64,000 nucleotides of DNA. It comes from Elmis aenea. Its lineage: Eukaryota; Arthropoda; Insecta; Coleoptera; Elmidae. Each line of letters starts with the position of its first letter. The first letter of the stretch is position 1. Below, one piece after another: positions 1 to 10,737 of the stretch. Made by a program: the position numbers and the translations under genes. The stretch covers positions 48,893,494-48,957,493 of the forward strand of contig OX393577.1 of assembly GCA_947652605.1 (NCBI GenBank), written 5' to 3'. The notes beneath the pieces were generated by a model. That model did not search any database, was not told the origin of the DNA, and saw only the letters and a list, made by a program, of their open reading frames with translations.

Positions 1-224
1 AATCTATATTCCTTTTACTCGCGCTCCGCGCTCGTACATGATGCTTTTTAAAGTGTAATAAATGGGCCACCAAACTACTCGCGCTTCGCGCTCGCACCCA
101 ATGGGTTCGCGTGGAGTTCTCTTTGTGCAAAGAATTGCTTTTTTTTGTGCAAGTCCCTTGTTTCGAAGTGGTACCGTTTCAACGTATACCAATAATTTTA
201 TTATGGTTTAACTTTATTTATGCG

Positions 225-1088
225 TTAGTCCGCGTTCACAATGAACGTGGTAGATAACAGATAGTAGGTAGTGGTTAGTGCGTAATACGTAAAAAGTCCG
301 TAACGAAATGTTTGTTTTAAGTAGTAATCTTGTTTGTTTGTTAGTGTACTGTTAGACTGCATTTTATTTAGAAAATTTACTTGTAAAGGATTTATTGTTT
401 CGCAAGTTATTGGTTTTAAAATTTCAATTGTTTTAGTTTGTTCACTAGTATTTGTTACAGTGCATATAGCGAAATAGTTTTTTACGTTACATAAAGAGTT
501 GGGTATCGTTACGTTATTACATAGTTGAGTTTTATTAATAATGCATTGTCCATTTTTGTAATTTACTGGGATTTTTGAAACAATCTCTGTTCGCGGTGGA
601 ATTTTTAAAGTATATAATTTGAAACTTGTGTTAGTATTATTTTGTGGCATTTCAGGTTGAAATACTATAGGTATTGTAGCGTATGATGTAGAAATTATGT
701 TTGAATTTATATTGATATTCGCATTTAATTGTTTGAGAAGATCTGAACCAATAAGTCCGTCATAGGTGTTACTAAAGTTAAATAAATAGAATTTATGTGA
801 AGCATTTACGTTAAACAGTTTGAATATAGGAATGTCCATTACTTTGTTATGATATGAAATATTGTGTGCGGTTTGTATGTTAAAAGGTTCATTGTAGATA
901 AAATTTCGATAAAATTTTGTTGCTAAGTCCGGATGCATTAAGCTTTTTGTACTGCCTGTGTCGATTAAAAAGTTTGCGTTTAATGTCGGAATAAAAATGT
1001 GTGGTAGGTTATCTTTATGAAAGTTTAACTGTACTACGTGGGGTTGTTCTCGTAACTGTCCAAGTGAAAATTTTGAGTTTCCGTTTGT
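225..1088 (-). pseudogene. Retropepsin-like aspartic protease domain (pro)
   Basis: The frame is open from about 1088 down to 225. Near 954-968 it encodes a hydrophobic stretch followed by Asp-Thr-Gly-Ser (FLIDTGST), the active-site motif of retroviral-type aspartic proteases, and about 60 codons later a GLIGSDLL stretch like the second conserved block of such proteases. In an active element this enzyme would cut the Gag-Pol polyprotein. It overlaps the end of the gag ORF by about 55 bases in the -1 frame, consistent with ribosomal frameshifting. The ORF then stops at 225 instead of running into reverse transcriptase, so I treat it as part of a defective copy. Confidence 0.65.
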
Positions 1089-1969
1089 TCAACTAAATTA
1101 TCTTCGTATTGATAATAGTTTTGTTGTTCTTGATCGTTTACTAAATAATTTTCAAAAGCATCGTCATTATTTTCTAAAGAATTTTCAAGATCGGTGTAGT
1201 TTTCTACTTCGGGGGTTTCAATAATTTGATTAAACATTTTTGTGTTACCAGAACTAGTGTCCATGGGTTCGGGTTTATATGTGTTTCTACTCATTCGTGA
1301 GAATTGTGGTTTAGGTCTATTAAAACTTGAATTTATTTGACCAGGAGTGTTTTGAAAATACTGGTTACGATAAACTTGGGAATTATTAGGATTAGGTATA
1401 AAATTTCTTTGTAGATTTGGGCTTGTGTTATTCATTTGTGGTCTAAACGTGTTAAAGTGGGGTTGTTGATGTTGTCTAAGGTTTTTTTGTGGTTGCCATC
1501 TAGGTTGTGTATTAAATTGATTTCTAGCAGTGAATTGTATGTTTTGATGGTTATTAAAATTGTGTTTTGGTTTATTAAAATACGGATTATTAGTATGGTA
1601 TGAATGATTTTGTGAATTCGTTGGTGTATATTTGTTAGGTAATTTGAATTGTGTCTGTGTGTTTAATGTGTGCCTATTCTGCGATGCATATAAGAAATTG
1701 TCTTCTTCTATTACTAAATTCATAGCCGATTCTAAAGTTTTAGGATCCCTAAGTCTTACGTTATTTTGTTATTGACCATTTAAGCCGCGTATAAAAGTTT
1801 TTAAGGTTATATCATCATAATTTTTGATCTGAATTAATTTTTCATCCTTTGTTAATTCTGAAGAGTTTATTTTTGAAGCTAATAAACTTCTCGCATCTTG
1901 TAGACGCATACCGAATTGATACGGCGTTTCAATTTTGTTAGGCTTAAGATAAATTAGATCTTGCGCCAA
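1034..1969 (-). pseudogene. Gag-like, Asn/Gln-rich C-terminal part
   Basis: The two ORFs 1769-1969 and 1034-1723 are in the same frame and are separated by a nonsense codon just after the motif RGLNG. The first resembles the middle of gypsy-type Gag (LRDARSLLA-like and IRGL-like text). The second begins with a block near LRDPKTLESA and then becomes extremely Asn/Gln/Pro-rich, as in the nucleic-acid-binding tail of insect retrotransposon Gag. I see no CCHC zinc knuckle. The stop codon and the missing N-terminus in this frame mean it cannot make full Gag. Confidence 0.55.
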
Positions 1970-2069
1970 ACATTCTATATTTCTTTGATCTCCAAAAGTT
2001 AAAACTAATAGGTTTTTAATTTCTAACCATGAAGTCAGTTCAGTGCGACTTCCTACTATTTGAAGTGCC

Positions 2070-2276
2070 CTATGTGTTTATGAAATGATCACAGTTATCC
2101 AAGAAAATATTTAAAGTATGTGGGTCGTCACCATAATGAGAAATTGAATCTAAATACAATCGAATTAATTGATAATGTATTGTATCTTTATTTCCTATCG
2201 TTGGCATTTTTGTTTCTAATATTGGTAAGCTATTTACCAAGTCTGTTGTATCTATATAATCGTTGTCTGTATTCAT
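2070..2276 (-). pseudogene. Gag N-terminal fragment
   Basis: A 68-residue ORF starting with Met at 2276 precedes the other gag pieces in transcription order but in a different frame. It contains a helix-like segment (QLIRLYLDSI) and ends in FLDNCDHFIN, similar to the early capsid-like region of gypsy Gag. It belongs to the same element by position and orientation. The frame change between 1970 and 2070 is a disabling indel. Confidence 0.45.
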
Positions 2277-3100
2277 GTAGAAAATTAATGTTAGTAAGGC
2301 CTAAACAAGGTGTGACTGTTTTATGCAATAAAGAATTTGCAATATTTATTTTGTTTAAAATAGACTTAAACAAAATATTCTGGCTAAACTCCGTTTGATC
2401 ACATAAAAACGTTATATTAATTGTTAGTACCTACTTGAAAATATCCTTTGTGGATTAAAAATTGCTAATAATTATTTAAAAGTTTCTTACAACAAACAAA
2501 TTGTAGCTTACATAACTGATTCTGTGCTATTTTCTTAATAATTAATGTCCTGTTGGCGATGCTTGTCCTCGAAGATGTCTCAACTAGGGGTTGCGGACTG
2601 CTTCGGCGATGTTGTCCAAAGGTCAGCGGTTTCGATTCACTTCAGCGATTTTGTCTTTATAAATCGAAAAAGAAGTTAGTAAATTTGTTGATTTTAAAAG
2701 CTCACCTGGGTATGTTCTCTTTGTTCTCTTTTCCTGAATTAACCATAGAAATGGAAGGAACTATAACTTCGGCTATTTTGTCCTAAGTGGATTGGTACTT
2801 GAAGCGATTTTTGTCTTCTTTTTCCTTTTCCAAATAGTGCCTTTCAGAAATCCAAACGACTGCGCCAATTTTGATTTTGATTTTCCCTTTTGAGTTTTTA
2901 AAAAACAACTTATTTTTTACTAACTATTTATTGATTCAACTGGTTGTGTTGACTGATTATACAATAATGATTGTTAAAATTATCTTAATGCTACATTACA
3001 ACTATGCTTATTATAATCTAACATATGTAGCGTAATGGGATACGCTACCTGCTAATCGTATTACATAAATGTGCTGACCACTATGGGAATGGACTGTTAA
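2277..3100. other. Non-coding stretch next to gag, possible 5' leader or LTR
   Basis: This is AT-rich DNA directly upstream of the gag fragment on the - strand, so part of it may be the element's leader or LTR; no terminal repeat partner is visible. Between 2553 and 2815 a loose motif of the form TTCGGCGAT-TTGTC recurs about five times at irregular spacing. No convincing ORF is present. Confidence 0.3.
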
Positions 3101-3107
3101 CTCGTGG

Positions 3108-3760
3108 TAAAAACACATAACGAGGAATCATTAGAGTTTGAAACAAAAGATGGATTAAAACAAGGTTGCGTGCTTAGTCCATTACTATTATTGCAATCGT
3201 AGTAGATGAGGCAATAAAGAAAGCAAAAAAGAAGTTCAGACTACTACAGGTGGTGTATTGGAGGATGGAAAAGGTTGAGCTGACGGAGTTATTATTCGCT
3301 GATGATATGGCGATGGTAGCAGACTCGGAGGCAAACCTACAGTATAATATGGAAAGACTAAACGAAGAACTAAAGAAAATTAATATGAGGATAAATGTAT
3401 AGAAAACAAAAAGCATGATAGTAACAGAGAAAGAAAAAACACACAACATTTCAATAGAATGAAAGTATATAGAACAAGTAACACATTACAAATACTTGGG
3501 AACAATCATAGAAGGAAACGGAAGACAAGACAAAGAGATAAACGACAGACTAGGAAAAGTGGGAAGAATATAATAATACACTAAAAACGACCATCTTCAG
3601 TAAAAGAGAAATATCCAAAGAAACAAAAGGCAGCGCAAGAAAAAGGCATTGAATGGGAGGACGTAAAGGAGCTGTCTCAAAACAGAGCGGGATGGAAAGG
3701 AATAGTTAGCAAGAAAGAAAGTTAACCAAAAGTCTTACACCTAACGGTAAAAAGACATAA
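3108..3760 (+). pseudogene. Non-LTR retrotransposon reverse transcriptase relic
   Basis: With several frame breaks and stops, the + strand reads as the palm of a LINE reverse transcriptase: a DGLKQGCVLSP block near 3150, then LFADDMA at about 3292-3312 carrying the catalytic Asp pair (FADD in place of YADD), followed by the typical NLQYNMERLNEEL and INMRINV-KTKSM segments and a HYKYLGTII block near 3485. The fragment then fades into a Lys-rich tail ending by 3760. There is no endonuclease domain and no intact frame, so it is a dead copy. The LINE clade is uncertain. Confidence 0.7.
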
Positions 3761-3845
3761 TGATTAAATAAAAATAAAATAAAAAATACTGAGAATTTTT
3801 AATATCGCTGGGCGTTCATTCGCCCCACGCGACCGATGGCGGGTT

Positions 3846-4676
3846 AAACAAAGGGGCAGATGTTAATCCAACCTATACAAATGGTTATACTGCTCTTTAC
3901 CATGCATCAGCGAATAATCACGTCAAAATTGTAAAGAAATTAATAAATAAAAGCGTCAAATAAATAATGCGGCCAATGTCCAACGTTCAACTGCTCTTCA
4001 TGCGGCATCTTCTCGAAGTTATATCGAAACCGTATCGATATTAATAGATAATGGCGCCCGTGTCAACGAGATTAACAAACATGGTAATACTGCTATTCAC
4101 CTTGCATCAGCGAATAATCAAATTGAAATTGTAAAGAAATTAATAAATAATCGCGCCAATATTTATGCAGCCGTGCCGATGGTTTTACTGCTCTTCATAA
4201 AGCATCTTTTCGAGGTCATATCGAAACAGTATCAATATTAATAGATAATGGTGCCGATATCAACGAGATCGACAAACATGGTAATACTGCTCTTCACCTT
4301 GCATCAGAATATAATCACATTGAAATTGTAAAGAAATTAATAAATAATGGCGCCAATACCGATGCGGCCAATGTCGAAGGCTCAACTGCTCTTCATGCAG
4401 CATCTCCTCAAGGTCATATCGAAACTGTATCGATATAATAAATAAAGGCGCAGTTGTTAACAACATCGACAAAATTGGTCGTACTGTTCTTCATTTTGCT
4501 GTTGCAAGTGGAAATTCGCAGCTTGTTACCTTATTGGTAGCTAACGGAGCTAAAGTAAATGCAAGAGATTTTTTTTAACAACACTGCATTGCACCGTGCA
4601 TACATGTTCGCACAATTATCAATTGCAGACTTGTTGGTATCTTATGGTGCTGAAGTGAATACTCGCAATATATAAA
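3846..4676 (+). pseudogene. Ankyrin-repeat protein pseudogene
   Basis: About seven ankyrin units of roughly 33 residues can be read across changing + strand frames. Recurrent signatures are TALHxAS, IETVSILIDNGA, EIVKKLINN and VNARD, with the G-TALH turn and the NGA loop well kept. The first readable unit is GYTALYHAS near 3880 and the last is near 4590-4670. Frameshifts at about 3960, 4160, 4435 and 4575 break it, and there is no start codon, so it is not functional. The repeats alternate between two sub-types, suggesting growth by two-repeat duplication. Ankyrin proteins act in protein-protein binding; no specific role can be assigned. Host multigene family, transposon cargo or transfer from an endosymbiont are all possible. 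Confidence 0.75.
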
Positions 4677-4689
4677 ATGTAAAGCCTTT

Positions 4690-5184
4690 AGAAATGACCA
4701 GATAATCTCCTTTATTCCATTAGGTGAACAAATGTAAGCTGAAATATGGTTTTAGATAAGAGATAGCAATTCTTTAATTTGACAAAATTTCATGTTTGCA
4801 ACAATGAAGTTAACTTTTCTGTCAAAATTTTTAAATGTAGCTACAAGCTGTAACTTTTTGCTAATTTTACAAAATATCTATTTCTTATATATTATAAGAG
4901 ATCACCATTGCAGCCCAAATCAAATTATACAGAGTGCACCACCTAATTGGAGCCACTACGGGATTTTCGCTTAGCATAAGATATAGAAATTCGGCTAACT
5001 TAGAAAAAACTTGCATGTAAGAGAACTCAATTTGTAGCAATATTCAGATGTTTTGAAAAAAGAAGCGAAAAATTTAATTTGCTAATTTTTACTTTATTAA
5101 ATATCATTTCTAGCCTTTAAAATTATAATCCCAAACATTTATTATTTTTTTTTACTTCTATCAAGTTACCTTTGCCTTTTTCAA
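4690..5184. other. AT-rich stretch, nothing recognised
   Basis: Simple AT-rich sequence with short poly-A and poly-T runs. No ORF, TIR or known repeat end is visible. Confidence 0.3.
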
Positions 5185-5663
5185 AACTTTTAAATATTGC
5201 TGGGCATTCTCCTTAAATATATAAGCCATTTATTTTGAAATTGATGTAAGTCACTTGTATGTCGTTTTGAAAAGTTAAATGAATTGCATTTTAATGCGCA
5301 TACAAATATTTCTGCCAACTGTAGAGAAATTTCACTTATTTTGTTATCTCGATTATTTTTATTTTTCTCGGTATACATAATTTTGCAAAGTCGTTAACGA
5401 ATCGTAATTTTCCATTACTGTAAAGTGACTTAAGCCACTTTCAAAATTAATTTTAAAAAAAAAATTCTGTTCATGTGTTTTACTGAAGTGATGTTTGTAA
5501 CAGTAATTTAAGAAAATGTACGTGTAAGTTATATTAATGTAAGTAATTAAAATAATGTATTTCATTATAAGTTTATTTAAGTATTTTTCATTGTCATTAG
5601 TATTTACAAAATACATTAGTAATAAGTAAATTCATCATTACATTTTGAAAGATAAGTATAAGT

Positions 5664-6032
5664 TTTTTTTTTTTTAATGTTTAATAGGCTAGTTCAACAT
5701 ATTTCATGTTATGCATAGCTGGGTTCATAGTTGGTAGTTAGTAAGGGAAATGTGAGGGAAGCTTAGTTCCCTGTGGCGTATGGCGTTTAGCCTTCATCAC
5801 TAGAAGTTAGGTGCATGTCCTGCAGTAATCTGCGTTTTAGTCTTTTGTGTATTTTTTTTTTACCTGTGTTGTACAGAGCAGCACTTTCACAGTTCACTAG
5901 ATTTTTAAAGAAGGTTTTTGTTATTTTTTTAATAAATTCATTAATTGGCTGTATTCCGAGTTCTTCGTGAAGCTGTGTGTTTCGAACAAACCATGGCGCG
6001 TTTATAGCTAGTCGGGCACATTGTTTTGGTGT
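5664..6032 (-). mobile_element. 5'-truncated jockey-type LINE 3' end with 12-bp TSD
   Basis: On the - strand the insertion encodes the C-terminal tail of a jockey-clade ORF2. A block reading INAPWFVRN then HEELGI and INEFIKKI lies between about 6010 and 5930, followed by a basic tail and stop near 5800. It ends in poly-A (poly-T at 5664-5675 on the + strand). Both flanks carry ATAAGTATAAGT (5652-5663 and 6033-6044), a 12-bp target-site duplication, and the flanking repeat reads continuously once the insert is removed (compare 28830-28850). This is classic target-primed reverse transcription with strong 5' truncation. Confidence 0.85.
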
Positions 6033-6662
6033 ATAAGTATAAGTAATTTATATAACGTATTGCATCTAAAAGTTTATTCATGTATCATTGTCATTGATAG
6101 GAGTGATGAAGTCTTCGGACATTTCACTTGGTTTTAAATTTTTTAAATAACTTTGGTAAATTGGGGGTATACAGACAGGAAAGTAAATCGTATCTTTATA
6201 TTTTGCTGTAAAAACAGGACGAGCACCTATGTATAACAGATCCATTTTTGTTTGTGAATAATGTTTTAGTTTTCCTCGTTTTGGTGATAAATCCAAAGAA
6301 GTTGCAAGTAAAATGTTTAAAGATAAAAATACCACACATTTTTACAATCGCAAACAGCCTTAACGCATTTTTCGCAAAAAGAGACCCACGCCTCTTTAAA
6401 ATAAACGGCTCATGTACTCGTATGTACTTTTTGTTAATTTAGGAAAATCTTTATGTCTTATCTTAGATCGCCAATAGTGCCCTAAGTAAGTAATAAACTG
6501 CGTACATACATTTTAAGTGGACTTGTTTTCAAATGTAAAAATGGTTAAAAGCCTAAAAAAAAATATTTAAATGGACTTTGAACACATTAAATTTAAGTGT
6601 AGTATATTTCATTATTATATAATTACGAGATTGTATTGTATTGTAATATTTACAGGGGTACC

Positions 6663-6866
6663 CAGGGCCGGCTGTAGGTTTTGCGGGGAATCGGTAAAAA
6701 ATTATTAGTGGGGGCTTCAAAATATTTGCAAAAAATCAAATGATTTTGAAATTCATAATAATTCTGATATCACATTTTCTTAGAAATTCAAAAAAGTGCG
6801 GAGTCTCGAACGCGGGGCCTCGATCTAAGGCCCGAAAAACCGACATCTGCGCCGTTCCTGGCCCTG
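6663..6866. mobile_element. hAT-type MITE with 8-bp TSD (in repeat R)
   Basis: The ends are CAGGGCCGGC and CCTGGCCCTG, an imperfect terminal inverted repeat starting CAGGGCC. Both flanks read GGGGTACC (6655-6662 and 6867-6874), an exact 8-bp duplication. Length is 204 bp and there is no coding capacity. The end sequence and 8-bp target duplication point to hAT. Two relatives sit at the same position in other copies of repeat R, at 16458-16671 and 29753-29960. Confidence 0.85.
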
Positions 6867-7792
6867 GGGGTACCAAGAGGGTAGTCGTTAAGTTTTTATT
6901 TGTTGTTATTAAAAATGACATAAACTTATTTTTTAGTTGTTGGTGTTTTAAACATTTGTGGCATGTCAACCATTGTAATTTTTGTTTCAATTTTTATTAA
7001 ATGTTTTAAATTAAAATTCAGTTTCATTGTAAATTAGGCAACTGACCCAGCTACGGATAGCAATAACAAGAATATAAAGATAAACGAAGACAAATTATTG
7101 AAATGTTAGAAATACAACATGTTGGGGGTTCGAAGGGTTTTCAAGAAATTATACTTGACCAAACTTTTTATTTTTGTATTATATTTAAAGAAATCCATAT
7201 ACAAACTGCAATATCTATAACTATCTACAATCTACAAAATAGATAAAAAATCGACTGCAACTAAACTAATCTACAATATCCAAAACATACATACAGGGAT
7301 GCGCAAAAGTATGGAAACAAACAAATATCTAGGATACTATTGCAGATATAACAATGAAATTTTGTATCTGAGCTTTATGGTACTTTCTGGATTCGATGAA
7401 AATATTAAGGTTGCAATACGACTTCCGGTTCATCCGGAAACGGACTCAAACTTTGAAATTTTAAATAGAACTCCCTGTACATTTTTATTATTTTAGATTC
7501 CTCCTAAAATTTACTTTAAAAAAATGTAAAGGTTATATGAGTCTAAGGTCAACCGTTTTCATAAAATTTACATTTTTATAAAAAATTTGAGCGATACACT
7601 CTCAACTTCTTTTAACATTTAAGTTATTTAAAAAGGCAGTTGAATTTCGTTAGAAAATTAGATTGACAATAGATTGTTTAACACTTTGCACTAGCTACAT
7701 TTTTAAAGTATTATACAGGGTGTTTTGTACGTTTGGACAAAACTGTGAAACTTTAAACATTAATAACTCATTTTTCTTAAATACTATACAAC

Positions 7793-8067
7793 TAGGGATT
7801 GTAATACCGGTAAACCGGTAAACAACAATTGTTGGTCAAATAGTGATTAAACAATCATATGCCATTTGTATATATTTCCCCCTATTTTTTCTCCTTGAAA
7901 ATACGTCAATTCTTTTTGATTATTTGATTTTTATCTTGATTCGAAAAATATTGTAAAATTACCGGAATTACCGGTAAAAAATTTGCAAATTACCGGTAAA
8001 CCGGTTTTGATTGAAAAATTTACCGAATTACCGGTAATTCAAAAAGTCGGTAAATTTACAATCCCTA
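7793..8067. mobile_element. hAT-type MITE with ACCGGTAA motifs, 8-bp TSD
   Basis: The ends are TAGGGATTGTAA and TTTACAATCCCTA, and the exact flanking duplication TATACAAC lies at 7785-7792 and 8068-8075. The 275-bp interior contains repeated ACCGGTAA/TTACCGGT palindromic words, likely subterminal binding sites. The equivalent place in the second foldback copy (near 8960) lacks it, giving an empty-site control. Confidence 0.9.
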
Positions 8068-10073
8068 TATACAACACCCCATATGTTTTTACATAGTCTT
8101 ATAGAAAATTTGATTGTCTTTCAAAAACATTAACCACGTTTTATACCTAAAAATGATTATATTACGTGATATCGCGATTTTATTGTAAATCAGTGGCGTA
8201 TGCAGGGTGGGGTTAGGGGGAGGTTGAACCCCCCCCCAATAACATTATGACATTGTCAGTGTAAGCATTTTAGAATATAATGCCCAAATACAAAAATACA
8301 GGGCGTGCATATTTTCTTACTTTTGTAAGATAATTAAAGTTAAGCTGGGTTTGTTCAACCAGCCGGGCATCGCGAATTAATAATTACAACAGAGGAAGTA
8401 TTAGACGAACTAGCTAAAAACCCGAGACGACTAAAGTTACGTCTTTAAAAAATAAATACTGTACCTACCTATACAGGGAGCGCAAAAGTATGGAAACAGA
8501 CAAATATCTAGAACCCTATTGCAGATATAACAATGAAATTTTGGATCTCAGCGTTATGGTATTTTTCGGATTCGATGAAAATATTAAGGTTTCAATACGA
8601 CTTCCGGTTCAACCGGAAACGGGCTTAAACTTTGTAATTTTAAATAGAACACCCGGTATATTTTTACATTTTTGGATTCCTCTTAACATTTACTTTAAAA
8701 AATGTATAAGGTTATGTGGGTCTAAAGTCAACCGTTTTCGTAAAATTTACATTTTTGTGAAAATTTTGAGCGATACTGCACTTTCAATTTTTTTCAACAT
8801 TTAAGTTATTTAAAAAGGCAGTAGAATTTCGTTTAAGAATTAGATTAACAATTGTATATTTAACACTTTGCGCTAGCTACATTTTAAAAATATTATACAG
8901 GGTGTTTTTTACACTAGGTCAAACTTGTGAAACTTTAAACATGGATAACTCGATTTTCTTAAATACAACACCCTATATGTTTTTACATAGTCTTGTAGAA
9001 AATTTAATTGTCTTTCAAAAACATTAACCATGTTTCATACCTTAAACTAATATTTTTTGAGTTATCGCGATTTTATTGTAAATTATTCCGGCAACGTAAT
9101 ATTTTCGAGTAGGCTATGAACGTTGACAGCGGTAATTTTGAAACAATTGAAAGATAAAAACAAGAAAATTCTAATATTATCTTTTCCTTTCGAATTTTCG
9201 AAATTTTTGGTATGTAGATGTGATTTTACCAATCTTACGTTTATATCGAGATTTCGTATCACGGTCGCAATATTTTTCATATAATTGATTTTAATCGTTT
9301 GCAAAGTCCTAAAAACCGATTGATAGTGTATTGAGTACGCGAAAAGAACGCTGATTAAACAAAAGTCACTGGCCAATCTTATCTTTAAATTTAAAAAAAT
9401 GGTTAGGCTTGAAACCGTTTTCGGTTCAACCGAAAATCATACTGTAGAAACATAAAAAATTAGTTTATAGGATTTAGTAGTTGTCCCATCACACTAATCC
9501 AATGAATAAATGCATAATTTTTAGAAACCTCGATTTAAACGTAAAATTGGTAAAATTACATCAACATTCTTAGAAATGTCGAAAATAACTGAGAAAAAGG
9601 TAATATTATAACTTTCTTGTTTTTATCTTTCAATTGTCTCAAAAATACCGCTGTCTACCTTCATAGCCTACTCGAAAATATTACGTTGCCCTAATAATTT
9701 ACAATAAAATCGCGATATCTCGTAAAATATCAGTTTCAGGTATAAAACATGGTCAATGTTTTTGAAAGACTATCAAATTTTCTACAAGACTGTGTTAAAA
9801 TATACAGGGTGTTGTATTTAAAAAAAATGAGTTATCAATGTTTAAAGTTTCACGGGTTTGTTCAAACATAAAGAACACCCTGTATAATATTTTCAAAATG
9901 TAGCATGTGCAAAGTGTTAAATAAGCAATTGTTAATCTTATTTTCAAACGAAATTCTACTGCCTTTTTAGATAGCTTAAATGTTGAAAAAAATGAAAGTG
10001 CAGTATCGCTCAAAATTTTCACAAAAATGTAAATTTTACGAAAACGGTTGACTTTAGACCCACATAACCTTAA

Positions 10074-10737
10074 CCCTCCAGTGCTAACATGCGGTCTCAC
10101 AGACCGACCCCCCAATTTTATCCCCGAAACTAGAAAACGCGTGTGAGGAGGGGTTTGGGCTCGTCGCTATCTTCATTATATCTATTTATCGACCAGCTCT
10201 CGCAGTGGCAAGCGTTTTTTTAGCGATTTTTGGCAGTTTTTTTGGGTATTTCGGTCTCACAGACCCGTGTTAGTATGGATGTTACTAATTGGATTATTAT
10301 TACCATTATGTAAAACTTTGTTGGAAAAGAAACTAACTGTGGTAGGCACAATAAAAAAGAACAAACGAGAAATACCCTATGATTTTGATAGTCTTGATGA
10401 AAATACGGAAAAACCACAAATTATTATGTTGTACAATGTACAAAGTCTGGTGTTGATATAGTGGACAAACTATGCGCAGGCTATAACTGCGCTAGTAATA
10501 CGAAAAGGTGGCCTATGGTAATTTTTTATCGTACCTATACTAAACATAGCTGCCACAAACGTATTTACAGCATTTAATTCAAAGAGTACAGATTCAAATA
10601 TGCTTGGAAGGTTTTTTTTAATATAAAGCACACTTACAATTTAAATAATACTTGTAAAATAAGCTTTGGATGAATTCGGTCCAACAGACCGATGTTATTA
10701 GTACTCGCGTTACAAAAATCATGTTAGTACTGGAGGG
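10074..10737. mobile_element. piggyBac-type element, internally deleted, TTAA target
   Basis: The ends are CCCTCCAGTGCTAACATG and CATGTTAGTACTGGAGGG, flanked on both sides by TTAA (10070-10073 and 10738-10741). Just inside the left end is the palindromic word GGTCTCACAGACC; related words lie at about 10252 and 10679. The 664-bp element retains only part of a transposase gene, so it is a deletion derivative. It interrupts the right arm of the inner foldback copy. Confidence 0.93.
10267..10576 (+). pseudogene. piggyBac transposase fragment
   Basis: Across two frames the + strand encodes a core block of piggyBac transposase: CKTLLEKKLTVVGTIKKNKR at about 10309-10367, then a Lys-Pro-x-Ile-Ile stretch, then after a frameshift near 10440 the words SGVDIVDKLCAGY and KRWPMVIFY. 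The GVDxxD block corresponds to the region of the third catalytic aspartate. The N-terminal half, first two catalytic aspartates and C-terminal Cys-rich domain are absent. It cannot be functional but fixes the family identity of the host element. Confidence 0.9.

Larger units (their letters stand above)
225..2276 (-). mobile_element. Ty3/gypsy-like LTR retrotransposon, gag-pro remnant
   Basis: Reading right to left, three gag-like pieces are followed by a retropepsin-like piece. The gag part is interrupted: the 1769-1969 and 1034-1723 pieces are in one frame separated by a stop, and the 2070-2276 piece is in another frame. Protease follows gag in the -1 frame, the usual retroelement layout. 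No reverse transcriptase, RNase H or integrase can be read between 225 and the window start, and no LTR pair is visible, so the element is truncated or continues in altered form outside. Assignment to the gypsy group rests on gag style and the DTG protease, not on a polymerase, so it is moderate. Confidence 0.65.
5185..7130 (+). repeat. Large dispersed repeat 'R', copy 1, interrupted by two insertions
   Basis: Segments of this stretch recur elsewhere. 5185-5663 matches 26870-26950 plus 28457-28850; 6250-6540 matches 16055-16335; and 6600-7075 matches 16380-16735 and 29690-30190. Copy 1 is the longest. It is interrupted by a truncated jockey element (5664-6032) and carries a hAT MITE (6663-6866) shared by the other copies. 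Minus-strand ORFs of 60-85 codons in it (for example 6078-6335) are not obviously random but match nothing I recognise. The full element type is unknown. Confidence 0.6.
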
